Position numbers and translations under genes: made by a program
In this document: positions 49,001-57,988 of the stretch, one piece after another
Layout: every line of letters begins with the position of its first letter
How positions within the stretch are numbered: the first letter of the stretch is position 1
DNA from: Cafeteria roenbergensis
Taxonomy: Eukaryota > Sar > Bigyra > Bicosoecida > Cafeteriaceae
DNA: 64,000 nt
Direction: 5' to 3'
NCBI GenBank assembly: GCA_008330645.1
Contig: VLTN01000049.1
Location: 62,001-126,000, forward strand
The notes under the pieces: model-generated
What the model saw: only the letters and a program-made list of their open reading frames with translations
Databases searched by the model: none
What the model was told of the DNA's origin: nothing

Positions 49001-50037
49001 ACAGCCGCGACATGGACGGCGTCACAAAGCTCCTCAACTCGAAGCGCCTCACCGACACGGGCGTGTCCATGGACACCATGGACGGTGGTCACGCCTCCTT
49101 GCACGCCGGCGAGGACGAGGACGACCGGCTCGGTCGCCGCGGCCGCGGGATGGGCATCGCTGCCGATGCCGCTCTTCCGGGTGCGTCGCGTGCTGGGGCT
49201 GCGGGGTCCCGGTCGGTGATCCGCGAGACCCGTTGCCGTGCCCTGGCGTTTGCGCCCACGGGCCGCGCCCTGGCCGTGGCGTCGGTCGAGGGCCTTCTCC
49301 TCTTCGGGCAAGACGAGACCCTTATGTTCGACCCCGTGGACCTGACAGCCGAGGTCACGCCTGAGGCCGTCAGGCGCGCCATCGACGGCGGAGAGGCGCC
49401 CAAGGCGCTGGCCATGGCGCTTCATCTGAGCGAGACGGAGCTGATTGTTGAGGCTGCGGCCGCAGTCGGCCCAGGCGATGCGATGCTCGCCGCGCGGGCT
49501 GTCCCCGCGCGACTTGTGCCGAAGCTGCTCTCCCACCTGGCGGAGCAGCTGCGCACGTCGAGGCACCTGGAGCTTTGGGCGGCAATGCTGTCCGCCTTTC
49601 TCTCCTGCCACTCGTCCTACCTCCGGGCACACCCCGCAGCGGCTGCAGGCCCGGTGCGCGCCGTGATGCGCGCGGCTTTGGCCCATCGCGAGGGACTCGC
49701 CCGCATGGCCCGCGACAACGCGGACCTTGTCTCGTTCATCGCCTCCCGGCCTGCCGCCGCAACCACTGCCGCCTTGGTTGGCGGCGGTGCAGCAGCGGTG
49801 GCCTCTGCCGGTCTGGAGACGACTGTTCACGGCGCGCACGACGCGGTTCGCAGCGCGGCGCTGTCCGCACTGCCCGCGTCGCTGCGCGCCGAGGTGTTTG
49901 GCTCGGCCAAGTTCGCGCACGCGTCGCCCGTTCTGCTCCCGTCGACAACCCATGGTCCCGCAGCCGACGATGACTCGGTGGGCCTTGGGAGTGGCGAGTG
50001 GGAGGCTCTCCCGTCCGCATGGGAGGACGAGGATTGA
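46045..50037 (+). CDS. PWP2: PWP2, WD40 protein of the UTPB/small-subunit processome
   Basis: PWP2 (Utp1) is a core UTPB subunit that binds the 5' external transcribed spacer of pre-rRNA in the nucleolus and is needed for 18S rRNA maturation. Three exons (46045-46175, 46372-48340, 48595-50037) join across introns of 196 and 254 bp, giving 1,180 residues. Exon 1 is FRFQNLCGSVYRNGNVLFTPDG...SPVGNRVSVFDL, nearly identical in pattern to yeast and human PWP2. Tandem beta-propellers follow, with landmarks LTGHFDDVVDLAWSQDS, LLVWEWQSESYILKQ, GGDDGKIKLW and YRNFRTMTGPSPRQFTCV. The exon 2/3 join rebuilds FAPDS-SMLASSSWDTTVRIWD. A Utp12 domain ends the protein (about 930-1050). Yeast and human forms are about 920 residues. 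The excess is mainly an acidic Asp/Glu/Ser insert (about residues 257-355). Confidence 0.96.
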
Positions 50038-50388
50038 GCCCCGCCCAGACGTTTGGGAGGAGCGGTTGCTGGCGACGCGCTCGTGCGCGGACTTGGCCGG
50101 GCGCAAGCCCTTTTGTTCTCAATTCCCTGTTGACCCGATTCGCGTCCCGACCCGCTGTGCATGCGGGCCGTTTTTGAAAGTCCCGTGATCCGTGCCCACC
50201 GTCGGCGAATATTTTGTGACCTTGGATGGCTCCAGCGCTTGCACACCACACCGGCTCACGCATTTGTTCTTCACTCCCCCCCCCCACAAACTTCCCCAGT
50301 CCCGGGGAACGAACGAACGAACAGGCAGTGTTGCACTGGTGAGTTTCATACGCGCTGTGAGAGCGCCGCACACACACCAAAGATGCGT
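50038..50388. other. Convergent spacer, PWP2 / lipase
   Basis: The 351 bases between two facing stop codons hold the 3' untranslated regions of both genes. A C-rich run lies near 50276-50286 and four GAAC tandem copies near 50307-50322. No gene is seen. Confidence 0.5.
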
Positions 50389-53016
50389 TCAGTTGGGCGG
50401 CGATGAAGCCCCCTCGGGCTTGTCCAACTGCAATCCCAGCTCATCGGCGACCATGCCCTCAACTGCGCGAATCGCGCCCTGGGCCGGGGGCAAGGCGTTG
50501 AAGGTGAAGAAGCCGTGCGGCAGCGCCCGGTACACCAGCATCTCGCCCTCCACGCTCAGCCTCCTCAGGCGGGTGTGGAAGTCGATTCCGTCGTCCAGCA
50601 GCGGGTCCAGCCCGCCCAGCACCAGCTCCGTGCGCGGGAACCGCTCCAGCACTCGGTCGTCCGCCAGCCCTGGGTGAACCTCTGGGTTCCGCGTCATCCG
50701 CCCGGCGGAGCCCTCGGGCATGTAGGCTGCTGCCAGCCGCTGCAGCATGCGCAGCGGCACGATGGGGCCGCTCAGGTGGAGCGCGCGCGATGGGGACGGG
50801 ATGGAGTTGAGGTTGAGCGCAGGGTAGGCCAGCACCAGCCTGTCGGGCATAGGGGCCCCCACGGCCGCACAGCGCACGCACACGGCGGCCGCGAGGTTCC
50901 CGCCCGCGCTCTCGCCGAAGAGCACCACTCTGCCCTTGCGCCCCGCCGCAACGGCGGCGTCGGCCGCCCGCCGGGCCGCGCAGTACACCCGGAAGCACTC
51001 GTTCACGGCCACGGGATAGCGCTCCTCGGGCGACAGTGAGTAGTGCGGGTAGAGCACCGTCAGGCCGGGGTGGGCCTTGGCCCACCGGGCAAGCAGGACC
51101 AGGTCCCCAGCGAACGAGGAGCCAACGAATCCCCCGCCGTGGATGTACACAAGGACGGTGACGTCGCCAGCAGCCGTGGCGGAGAGCGATGCGGGCGGCG
51201 CCCAGGCGCCGGGCGGAAGCCGGTGGAGCCACCGCCCTGCGGCAGAGCTGCCACGACCCCTGGCGGGCCCCGGCTTCGCGGCGCCCTCTGTGGCAGAGCC
51301 GCTGTCAGGGGCCATGGCCGACGTCAGGGAGGGGAAGGGGGGGGAGTCGGTGAGGCTGGGCACGGTGTCGGGGCCGGCGGCCGCGAGGCCTCGGCGGGCG
51401 GGGGACGCCGCCGGCGAGGCCGACCCGGCAGCGCGCAGCTCCAGCGAGAGGGGCAGCGCGCTGGCCTCAAGGTGGTCCTTGAAGCCGCGCGTGACCGCCG
51501 CGCGATCGCCGAGCGAGGCCCACCCGTCCGGCGCAGTGCCGCCGTCGGCAGGCCCGGCGGAGCCTGCGGCGGGCAGATCGGCAACCACGTGGCACGCCAC
51601 CGCCGAGAGGGTGACGCTGGTGTTAACGGACACCCTGGTCATGGACACCGCGGCGAACACCCGAGCGACGCGGGAGTCGCTCGCCCGCCAGACCTGGGAT
51701 ACGAAGTCGATGCCGGCGTCATGCAGCACCGAGGACGCCCGCTCCGCCGCAAGGCTGGGCTGGGCCCCGAACCACACCGCCGCAGCCGCGGTCACCAGCG
51801 GGCGCAGCAGCGGCAGCGCCGGGGAGAGCCAGCCGGCGACGGAGCCTGCGGCCTTGGCCTCCGTAACGCGCCTCTCCAGGTCGTAGCCTGCGTGAGCAGA
51901 GGAGTATACCAGGTCCAGGCAGTACTTGAGCACGTGGAGCCACCTGTGGCGCGACGTGCCGAGCTCGGCTGCGTCGCCCGGCAGCGAGAGCGACTCCAGC
52001 ATGCGGCGCGCGGGCGCCCCCGCGTTGCGGGAGAACTCTGTGTCCGACAGGTCCCCGATGAGGTCGTGGCGAGACCAGCGACGGCGCCCGCCCAGCGGCC
52101 TGGCGGCTGGGGAGCGGCGCTCGGGAGAGGCGGCGACGGGGCCGGCCGGGGAGGCTGCCGAGGCGGCGGCGGCGCCGCCGCCGCTGGCGGTGGCGCCAGC
52201 AGCAGCCTTGGGCCCGGCGGCGCGGTCCTGCAGCGTGGCTGTGCGGGCCTTGGCGTCGGCCGGCGGGGCCCCGGTTCCGGGGCCGAGGCGGTTCGTGTCT
52301 TCGAAGATCGTCGTTGTCAGGAGCAGCACTCGGAGAATGAGGACGAGCCGGTCGTTGAGGCCTGCGAGGCGCCTGCGGATCGAGAAGGCGCGGCTCGCGC
52401 GGCGGGCCGCGTAGATGACGAGCAGGGCGAGGAGGGACCCGAACATCCACTTGGGGAGCGTGACGGGCATGACAACGCGCCGCAAACGGCGGACGAGCAC
52501 CGCGAGCGCGAGGCCGCCCGCCGCCCCGGCCAGCAGCCCCTTGGTGGCCTGGCTGTCGTCGGGGTCCGTCTCCACGTCCTTGATGCAGTCCAGAAGGTCG
52601 TCCAGGGCAGTGGCAAGCGTGTAGCAGACGGACACGATGCCGCCTGCCGGGAAGCGCCGCCGAAAGACGTGGGCCGGCATTGCCTCAAGACGCTGCACCG
52701 CCTCCGGGAGGCTGCTCCCGCGCGCAAGGGGCGGCTGGTCGCCCGCCGTGAGCAGCGACTCGACCTGGCCCACCAGCAGGCGGTCCATCGCGGCCAGCGT
52801 GAGCGAGATTTGCCGGAGCTCCGGCCCGGTTGCTGACGAGTGGCGCACCGGCCCCAGAGATAGCGCCTCCATCTTCAGGCAGGCCTCGATGCACAGCTTT
52901 CCCGCGCGCACGAGGTACTGCGCCGCGCCGTAGCGGTCCCCGCTGTCTCGCCCCGCATCGGTGGCGGCCAAACCCGCGTCCGCGCTCGCCGCGGCTGCTG
53001 CCGCTGGTGCCGCCAT
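50389..53016 (-). CDS. Hormone-sensitive-lipase-family alpha/beta hydrolase
   Basis: Members hydrolyse acylglycerols, steryl esters or other lipid esters. The first ATG in frame is at 53016, giving 875 residues; the frame stays open upstream without an ATG. The N-terminal part contains ALDDLLDCIKDVETD, reminiscent of the regulatory HSL N-terminal domain. It also has two probable membrane segments around GLLAGAAGGLALAVLVRRL and WMFGSLLALLVIYAARR. The catalytic domain begins near residue 610. It has the oxyanion motif YIHGGGF (about 623-629), nucleophile elbow GESAGG (about 697-702), acid in GGLDPLLDD (about 799) and histidine in LPHGFF (about 830), all in HSL order. A Ser/Ala/Pro-rich linker replaces part of the animal regulatory module. 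The substrate is unknown; membrane or lipid-droplet location is inference. A transposon end lies 178 bases upstream of the ATG. Confidence 0.87.
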   Translation of the reverse strand: MAAPAAAAAASADAGLAATDAGRDSGDRYGAAQYLVRAGKLCIEACLKMEALSLGPVRHSSATGPELRQISLTLAAMDRLLVGQVESLLTAGDQPPLARGSSLPEAVQRLEAMPAHVFRRRFPAGGIVSVCYTLATALDDLLDCIKDVETDPDDSQATKGLLAGAAGGLALAVLVRRLRRVVMPVTLPKWMFGSLLALLVIYAARRASRAFSIRRRLAGLNDRLVLILRVLLLTTTIFEDTNRLGPGTGAPPADAKARTATLQDRAAGPKAAAGATASGGGAAAASAASPAGPVAASPERRSPAARPLGGRRRWSRHDLIGDLSDTEFSRNAGAPARRMLESLSLPGDAAELGTSRHRWLHVLKYCLDLVYSSAHAGYDLERRVTEAKAAGSVAGWLSPALPLLRPLVTAAAAVWFGAQPSLAAERASSVLHDAGIDFVSQVWRASDSRVARVFAAVSMTRVSVNTSVTLSAVACHVVADLPAAGSAGPADGGTAPDGWASLGDRAAVTRGFKDHLEASALPLSLELRAAGSASPAASPARRGLAAAGPDTVPSLTDSPPFPSLTSAMAPDSGSATEGAAKPGPARGRGSSAAGRWLHRLPPGAWAPPASLSATAAGDVTVLVYIHGGGFVGSSFAGDLVLLARWAKAHPGLTVLYPHYSLSPEERYPVAVNECFRVYCAARRAADAAVAAGRKGRVVLFGESAGGNLAAAVCVRCAAVGAPMPDRLVLAYPALNLNSIPSPSRALHLSGPIVPLRMLQRLAAAYMPEGSAGRMTRNPEVHPGLADDRVLERFPRTELVLGGLDPLLDDGIDFHTRLRRLSVEGEMLVYRALPHGFFTFNALPPAQGAIRAVEGMVADELGLQLDKPEGASSPPN

Positions 53017-53190
53017 GCGAGCTCGGCCCGCTGGGCGCACCGGCGCAGGCCCGCTGTGCTCGCAAGCGAGGGGCGGCCGGGCGCAAGCCCCCAGCAAGGT
53101 GCAGGACGCGTCGCCGTCCTCGCGTGCGCCGGGCCGACGGTGGTTGGCTCGTCGTGGGTCAGCTTCAACGACGGCTCTGCTTGACTCCAC

Positions 53191-53193
53191 CAG
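53191..53193. repeat. Target-site duplication CAG, left copy
   Basis: The trinucleotide CAG directly precedes the left inverted repeat and recurs directly after the right one at 57614-57616. Three-base TWA/CWG duplications are characteristic of PIF/Harbinger insertion. Confidence 0.8.
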
Positions 53194-53212
53194 GGGTCTG
53201 CCGCTCACCTCT
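53194..53212 (+). repeat. Left terminal inverted repeat of Harbinger element
   Basis: GGGTCTGCCGCTCACCTCT is the exact reverse complement of 57595-57613. After it, the two ends share a looser AATGG match. Confidence 0.92.
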
Positions 53213-53456
53213 GCCAGAATGGTCTTCGAATATGCTTTTTAAATATGAATTCGAAACGCTCCTTTCATATTCAGCACATGCTTGCGTCCGAATATTGACT
53301 CAGCAGAGCTGGCGGCCGCGGGTTCGCTGCAGCACTCAACCGCCCCAAGCGGGCCACCGGGTGCGGCTTGACCCCCAGGAACAACGCTGCCCGACTGAAG
53401 CAAGTGATCCCCAGTCTCCATGGCTGTAGCACAGTCTGAGTCACACTCCATGGCGC

Positions 53457-54047
53457 ATGGCGCCGAGGCATCTCACGCAGGTCAGCATTCGTCGCGGCGG
53501 CACGCCTGCCAAGGCGAAGGAATCAGGCGCCATGGCTTACGCAGGGGTTGTGCGTTGTGCTTTTCGTTTGACCCGGCGCGCAGGGGGCGCCCGGACGGCC
53601 TTTATGGACGCGGAACAGTTCTTTGACATTTTGCGCTCGTTCAAGGACCGCCTTCCCGGGCTGATTGCCACAGCCAACCACACCCTGAGAAAGGGCACTC
53701 ACGTGCGACGGCCAGGCAAGGTGAAAGAGTCTACCATGCGGCTCAGGGTGACGTCTCATCTCAGGCATCAGGTTTGGTCGTACGTGGCAGACCATGTCAA
53801 GCTTCCTCACGTGACTGCGGAGTACCTTGATCTGCGATTCAAGCGTCACTTCAATGCTGCAAATGCTACATGGAAGGTCGCGCAGCAGCAAGCCTCCGAA
53901 ACTTCAACGGCGACTCAGGCTCGCCGCGCTGCTGGCAAGCCTGACGTGATCATGACCGTGAACGAAGAGCTGCTGATTTTCTACGCGACGGAGTTCGGTG
54001 TCGTTTTGCCACCTGGAACTATCCGAATCTATCCGGAAGCGGGTTGA
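53457..54047 (+). CDS. Transposon accessory protein, possibly Myb/SANT-like
   Basis: The open frame of 196 codons begins with an ATG at 53457 and lies inside the Harbinger element, convergent with its transposase. The segment VWSYVADHVKLPHVTAEYLDLRFKRHF (about residues 105-131) has the aromatic spacing of a SANT/Myb helix bundle, preceded by a basic stretch. Harbinger elements normally encode such a DNA-binding partner that recruits transposase to the ends. Further open frames in other phases run to about 54520 and encode a Ser/Asp-rich stretch, then a charged helix with RQREKKRAREEERLRQLEGL. They may be later exons of the same gene, but I could not fix splice sites. The family call is weak. 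Confidence 0.45.
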   Translation: MAPRHLTQVSIRRGGTPAKAKESGAMAYAGVVRCAFRLTRRAGGARTAFMDAEQFFDILRSFKDRLPGLIATANHTLRKGTHVRRPGKVKESTMRLRVTSHLRHQVWSYVADHVKLPHVTAEYLDLRFKRHFNAANATWKVAQQQASETSTATQARRAAGKPDVIMTVNEELLIFYATEFGVVLPPGTIRIYPEAG

Positions 54048-55557
54048 AGCCACCGCGCAGCCTCCGCGTCGGGTCCCAGCATCTCATCAGCAGGACTTGG
54101 TGGCCGCTGCTTCAGGTTCCGGGCCCTGGTCATTGCCCGAAGCCGCAACCGACTCTTCGCTCGACTCGAGTGCTGATTCCGACGACGGCGAACTTGTGCC
54201 GCCACGCTCGTCCACTGGGGCTTCGGCTGGACGGCCAAGCCAGACCAGCGGCTCCTGGGGTGGGCAGTGATCGTGCTGCGCATGCGGCGGCTGGACAATC
54301 TGCCATTGAAGCAGCTCGCTTGGCCAGACAGCGGGAGAAGAAGCGTGCTCGTGAAGAGGAGCGCCTCCGGCAGCTGGAAGGATTACGCTCAAAACGGCCG
54401 AACACTGCGCTGCTGGCTTCGATGATCGGAGGCGACCACGAGCCGCGGGACACAGACCCGCGGCAAATGGCAGTCGAAATGGCTCTCAAAGCGGACGTTT
54501 TTCCAGGCTATCACTGTGCTTGAAATGTTCCAGGCCCTTCACCCCGACGGGTGCGCGCTGCATGGCGTGGCGCTCTCCGCCATCGCCAAGGCTCTCCTGT
54601 TCCATCTGTCCGCGGACGACCGCACGCGGCTGGGATTTTTTCTCATACCCCACCCGGACGCCCAGAAAGCCGTAGTGACCAGACGGCCTCTCTGTCCAAC
54701 GGACGCACATGCAGTGCTTGACCAGTATCGCACAAGCTTGGAGTTGTTTGCATCTCTCAGCCCCGCAGCCAGAGTTGTCCTGGAACGGATGGCAGAACGT
54801 TCCACCCTGACAAGTATGTCTCCCCACACCTCGGACAGAGCTTCGGCACGGCCGTGGGAGCTGGATCGGAAGCCGCTGCCGCTGCGGCTTCATCAGGGCC
54901 AGGGGCAGCCACCTCCTTGCCTTCCCCTACCGCGGGTTGGCAGTCTCGCCTAGACGGCGCCGCTCCCAGAACCGACTGAGTCAGAGCAAGCGAACGCGAT
55001 CCGCGACCCAAGTGCACGTTCGTGGCGGCTGGACGCGTTTTGCGGGCGCTTTGGTCCAAGTCCTGCCTGTCGCCTGCGGCTTTGAGAGCCCGCAGCCAAC
55101 CTCGGTTGCTTAAAGGTTGAGTGTGGCATTCCTCGACGTGTAAAGCCATGCGTGGGTGCACTTGTGTTGGCTAGCCCTAAGCTCTCTGGCATTGCTTGTA
55201 TTTGGGGTACTTTCGCTCCAAGCAATCCCTTCGCAGCTCAAACGCTTACGGCTGGTGCAAACACTGTCGTTCGGGGCTCAGTGCACTTCAAACTCGGCAT
55301 AGCGCCTTGGGCGTGCTCTCGTTCGGCTCGACCGAGAAGGCGCGACGCCAGGAGGGGTGCTTGTGCGGGCTGCCGCGAAGTGGAGATCGCAAGCAGCGAC
55401 TCCTTCTGTGGACTCAGCCGCAGCTGTGTGCTGAGCCTCCTCGGTGCCCACCTCGGACCCTGGCAGGTCCACGTCCAATACGGCGACGACGGGGGCAGAC
55501 GCTGCAGCCGGGGCTGACGCTTCCGATGCTGTCGGCACACTGTTCTCGACAGGGCTA

Positions 55558-57435
55558 TCATCCGGGCACGTGGCAAGCACGAACCCGGCTGCGGTGGCAG
55601 CTTGCTCGGCCGCCAAAGAGGTGGCCGCCACGACCGCACTGGGGCTGCTCCCTCGCGCCGGCACGTGGGAAAGGGTTCCCAGCAGACGATGCCAGGCCAG
55701 AGAAGCTGGCGTATTTGGGCGGCAAGCCCATTGCAGCCCGCTGCGCCACAACAGCGTCAATCAAGAAGCCGTCTGTTGGCTGTGCAAGCACCATGTTGAA
55801 CCAAAACAGGTGAAACTTTCTGTCAGGGCCCATCCGGACAACGACAGACCTGCCTTTGGCAGCAACCCACGCCGTGGCCAGACGGCGGCGGTTGGTCTTG
55901 CCTGCCTCTTTGGCCTCAAGGTCGCCAACTGGACCCTGAGAGCGGTCTAGGCGAACCAGACGAGGTCCTTCCGGAGCAAATCTTCCAGAAGACCTGCACG
56001 CGTGCACGCTCCTGCCCAGGCGGCCAGTTCGGTTTATGGTGTCATGTTGGATGCCAAAGCTCATGAGACCAACGCATGTCCGAGCCAGCCTCACAGCCAT
56101 GTCGGGTCCACGCTGCTGGCCGCGGTCCCGAATCGGCGCGCACATCTGTGTCAGCCTGCCGTTGAAGTGCTCAACCTTTTGGCGAGCAGCGCTGAGAAAG
56201 AAGTTGAATGCAAGCATCTCCAGAGGGCAGAGCTCACGCTCCACGGAGTGCTCCAAAAAATGGAGTCATAAGCCAGTCCCGAATCATGTACGCGGAGTCG
56301 GCAATGACCACCCTGTCCTTGGGTACTTTGGGAGACTCATGGTTGTAGGACTCCGGGTCCTCCATGGCCTTCCACAGAGTGCTTGAGCGAAGGGCCGTCA
56401 CATCGTTCGTGCTGCCTGGAAAGCCGCCCATGACAAACCTCGGCGTTTGGGCGTCGTCGACAGCATATCCCATTGTAATGAACGGGCCCTTGGTACCACA
56501 GTAGTAGGCACTGCGCTCGCTTGGCGCCACAGGTGCTTTGCAACCCACCTTGTGGCCGTCGACGGCAAGAATAATGCACTTCACCCCCACATACTTCGCG
56601 AAGCCCAAACGCTGCGAGTGTCCTCCAGTCCTCGCCACCGGGAGGGACGTAGTCAAATGGCATGACCGGATGCGAGAAAAGCAGGACCTCAGCATCCCGC
56701 AAGCAGCGGCGCACAGTGTCCGGGCTAACGCACACGCCATTCCCAACAGACGGTACCGCCCTCCTGCACAGGGGCACAGGGGGCGCAGGCAGCGGCGAGG
56801 GGGGTCGCCGGAGGAAGAGCGGCGCGAACGGAGGTGCTCCGAGTTTGCACTGGCTCACCGTTGTGCAGATGAAGCAGCGCGATGAGAAGACGCTCTCGTG
56901 CGCTTAGTGCCAAGGAGTTTGCAGTCCGCCCTCGTTGCAGGCGCGCTTCAGAGAGCTGCACGAGCAGCTCAACGGCAGGCTCGCTGAGGCCAAACATGTC
57001 CTTGAAGATTTCTGCCGAAAAACGGCGCGCCTGGACGAGGAGACCAACAGAACGGAAGGTGGCATTTTCCTTCAGGGAATGGACACGCTGAGCTTGAGCT
57101 GCCGCCTTCCTGAACTCTGAGGCGAAGGCGTCCTTGTGGCCGACACTGGCAAGCGCTCTGATAATGACGCTCCTTGCGAACGCCCCCCACTCTTGCTCCA
57201 GGAAAAACTCCATAGACATTTTCCGGTCATGCTGGGCGACGAGCAGCGAGGCTTGCTGATGGACAGCGGTCAGGAGCGCGCGGTCAAGTGGGGACGTAAA
57301 AGCCTCTGCGTCTCCTTCGACAGCCAAGACAGCCAGATCGTCGAAGAGTTGGCGAAGAGCCTGCTCTAGATCCTCAGAGCGGTCATGCTGGTCCTCGCGG
57401 GGCCATTGGGCTCCTTCTGCGGGTGCGGCGGCCAT
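55558..57435 (-). CDS. Harbinger DDE transposase, frame-disrupted
   Basis: The protein cuts and pastes the element. The first exon runs from an ATG at 57435 to about 56849 (possible GTGAGC donor). It has a helical N-terminus ending SLALSARERLLIALLHLHNG. A helix-turn-helix stretch VSPDTVRRCLRDAEVLLF follows near 56700. The DDE_Tnp_4 core is complete in content. First Asp is in ILAVDGHKV (near 56565), followed by YYCGTKGPFITMGYAVDD and GGFPGSTNDVTALRSSTLW. Second Asp is in IADSAYMIRDWLMTPF (near 56300). The Glu is in ARQKVEHFNGRL (near 56170). These pieces lie in different frames. One switch occurs at a run of six A (plus strand 56255-56260), between WLMTPF and LEHSVERELCPLEMLAFNFF. Another lies just before the first Asp motif (near 56600). 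The C-terminal end is uncertain; an open frame continues to about 55278 in another phase. Confidence 0.8.
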
Positions 57436-57594
57436 TTCAAGTGGCGACCATTTTCTGGCAAGCGGCTGGTTTCTGGGTATGGTTTATCAAAATCAGGCGT
57501 CAAATCCTGACTAGAATTTGCGACTCAGAATTTGGGGTTAAAATGGTGCTCTGCCAGTCGAAATGCTGAATTTGGGTGTATTTGCCATTTTCAA

Positions 57595-57613
57595 AGAGGT
57601 GAGCGGCAGACCC
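57595..57613 (-). repeat. Right terminal inverted repeat of Harbinger element
   Basis: This is the exact reverse complement of the left repeat at 53194-53212. It is followed immediately by the second CAG target duplication copy at 57614-57616. Confidence 0.92.
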
Positions 57614-57616
57614 CAG

Positions 57617-57988
57617 CTGCAGGGCACACGCTCTCGCCCGGGCGCGCCTTTGCCGCTCGGGGGACCAGCCGTCCGCTTGCGGGAAGCTCAGCGCCGGGCT
57701 GCCCCCGGCCTGCCCCGGGACGTGGCCGCCGCGACGTGCGGGGCCTGCAGCCCCGCTGCGCGCTGACGCTTTGCAGAGTCCGCCGCGGGGCTTGCGTGCT
57801 GCTCGCGAGTGGGGGACGAACGACAGACTATGTTGTCTGTGGAGGCACAATGCGTGGGTGCTGTGTGGGGCGCGGGGCGCGCCGCAGCTTGTGGCAGTTG
57901 TGTCGAATTGCGCCTTGGGCCAACGCGGGTGGAGCCACGCTCAGCAGAGCCGCTGCACAGCCCGAGGGGCGGGGGGGGCGGCAAACGC
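57617..57988. other. Spacer between transposon and HADHA stop
   Basis: These 372 bases are back to host-like GC content and should include the HADHA 3' untranslated region. No gene is recognised. Confidence 0.45.

Larger units (their letters stand above)
53194..57613. mobile_element. PIF/Harbinger DNA transposon, 4,420 bp, complete ends
   Basis: The element is bounded by perfect 19-bp terminal inverted repeats (53194-53212 and 57595-57613), with imperfect similarity running about ten bases further in, and flanked by a CAG duplication. It is clearly AT-richer than the host DNA on both sides. It carries a minus-strand DDE transposase (57435 to about 55558) and a convergent plus-strand open frame (from 53457) in the position of the accessory Myb/SANT-like DNA-binding protein of this superfamily. 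Left subterminal DNA has several ATATT/AATAT motifs. The transposase frame is interrupted at least twice, so this copy is probably not autonomous, unless those sites are assembly errors. Confidence 0.9.

Noticed and set aside
53193-53208. Upstream extension of the lipase reading frame into the transposon end
   Set aside because: The frame is open to 53208 but only through GTG, and the added residues come from the inverted repeat. The ATG at 53016 is the plausible start.
54757-55161. Minus-strand frame with a CPRCG zinc-ribbon-like motif inside the transposon
   Set aside because: It is a single C-x2-C pair without a second pair and overlaps plus-strand frames of the element, so it is probably chance.
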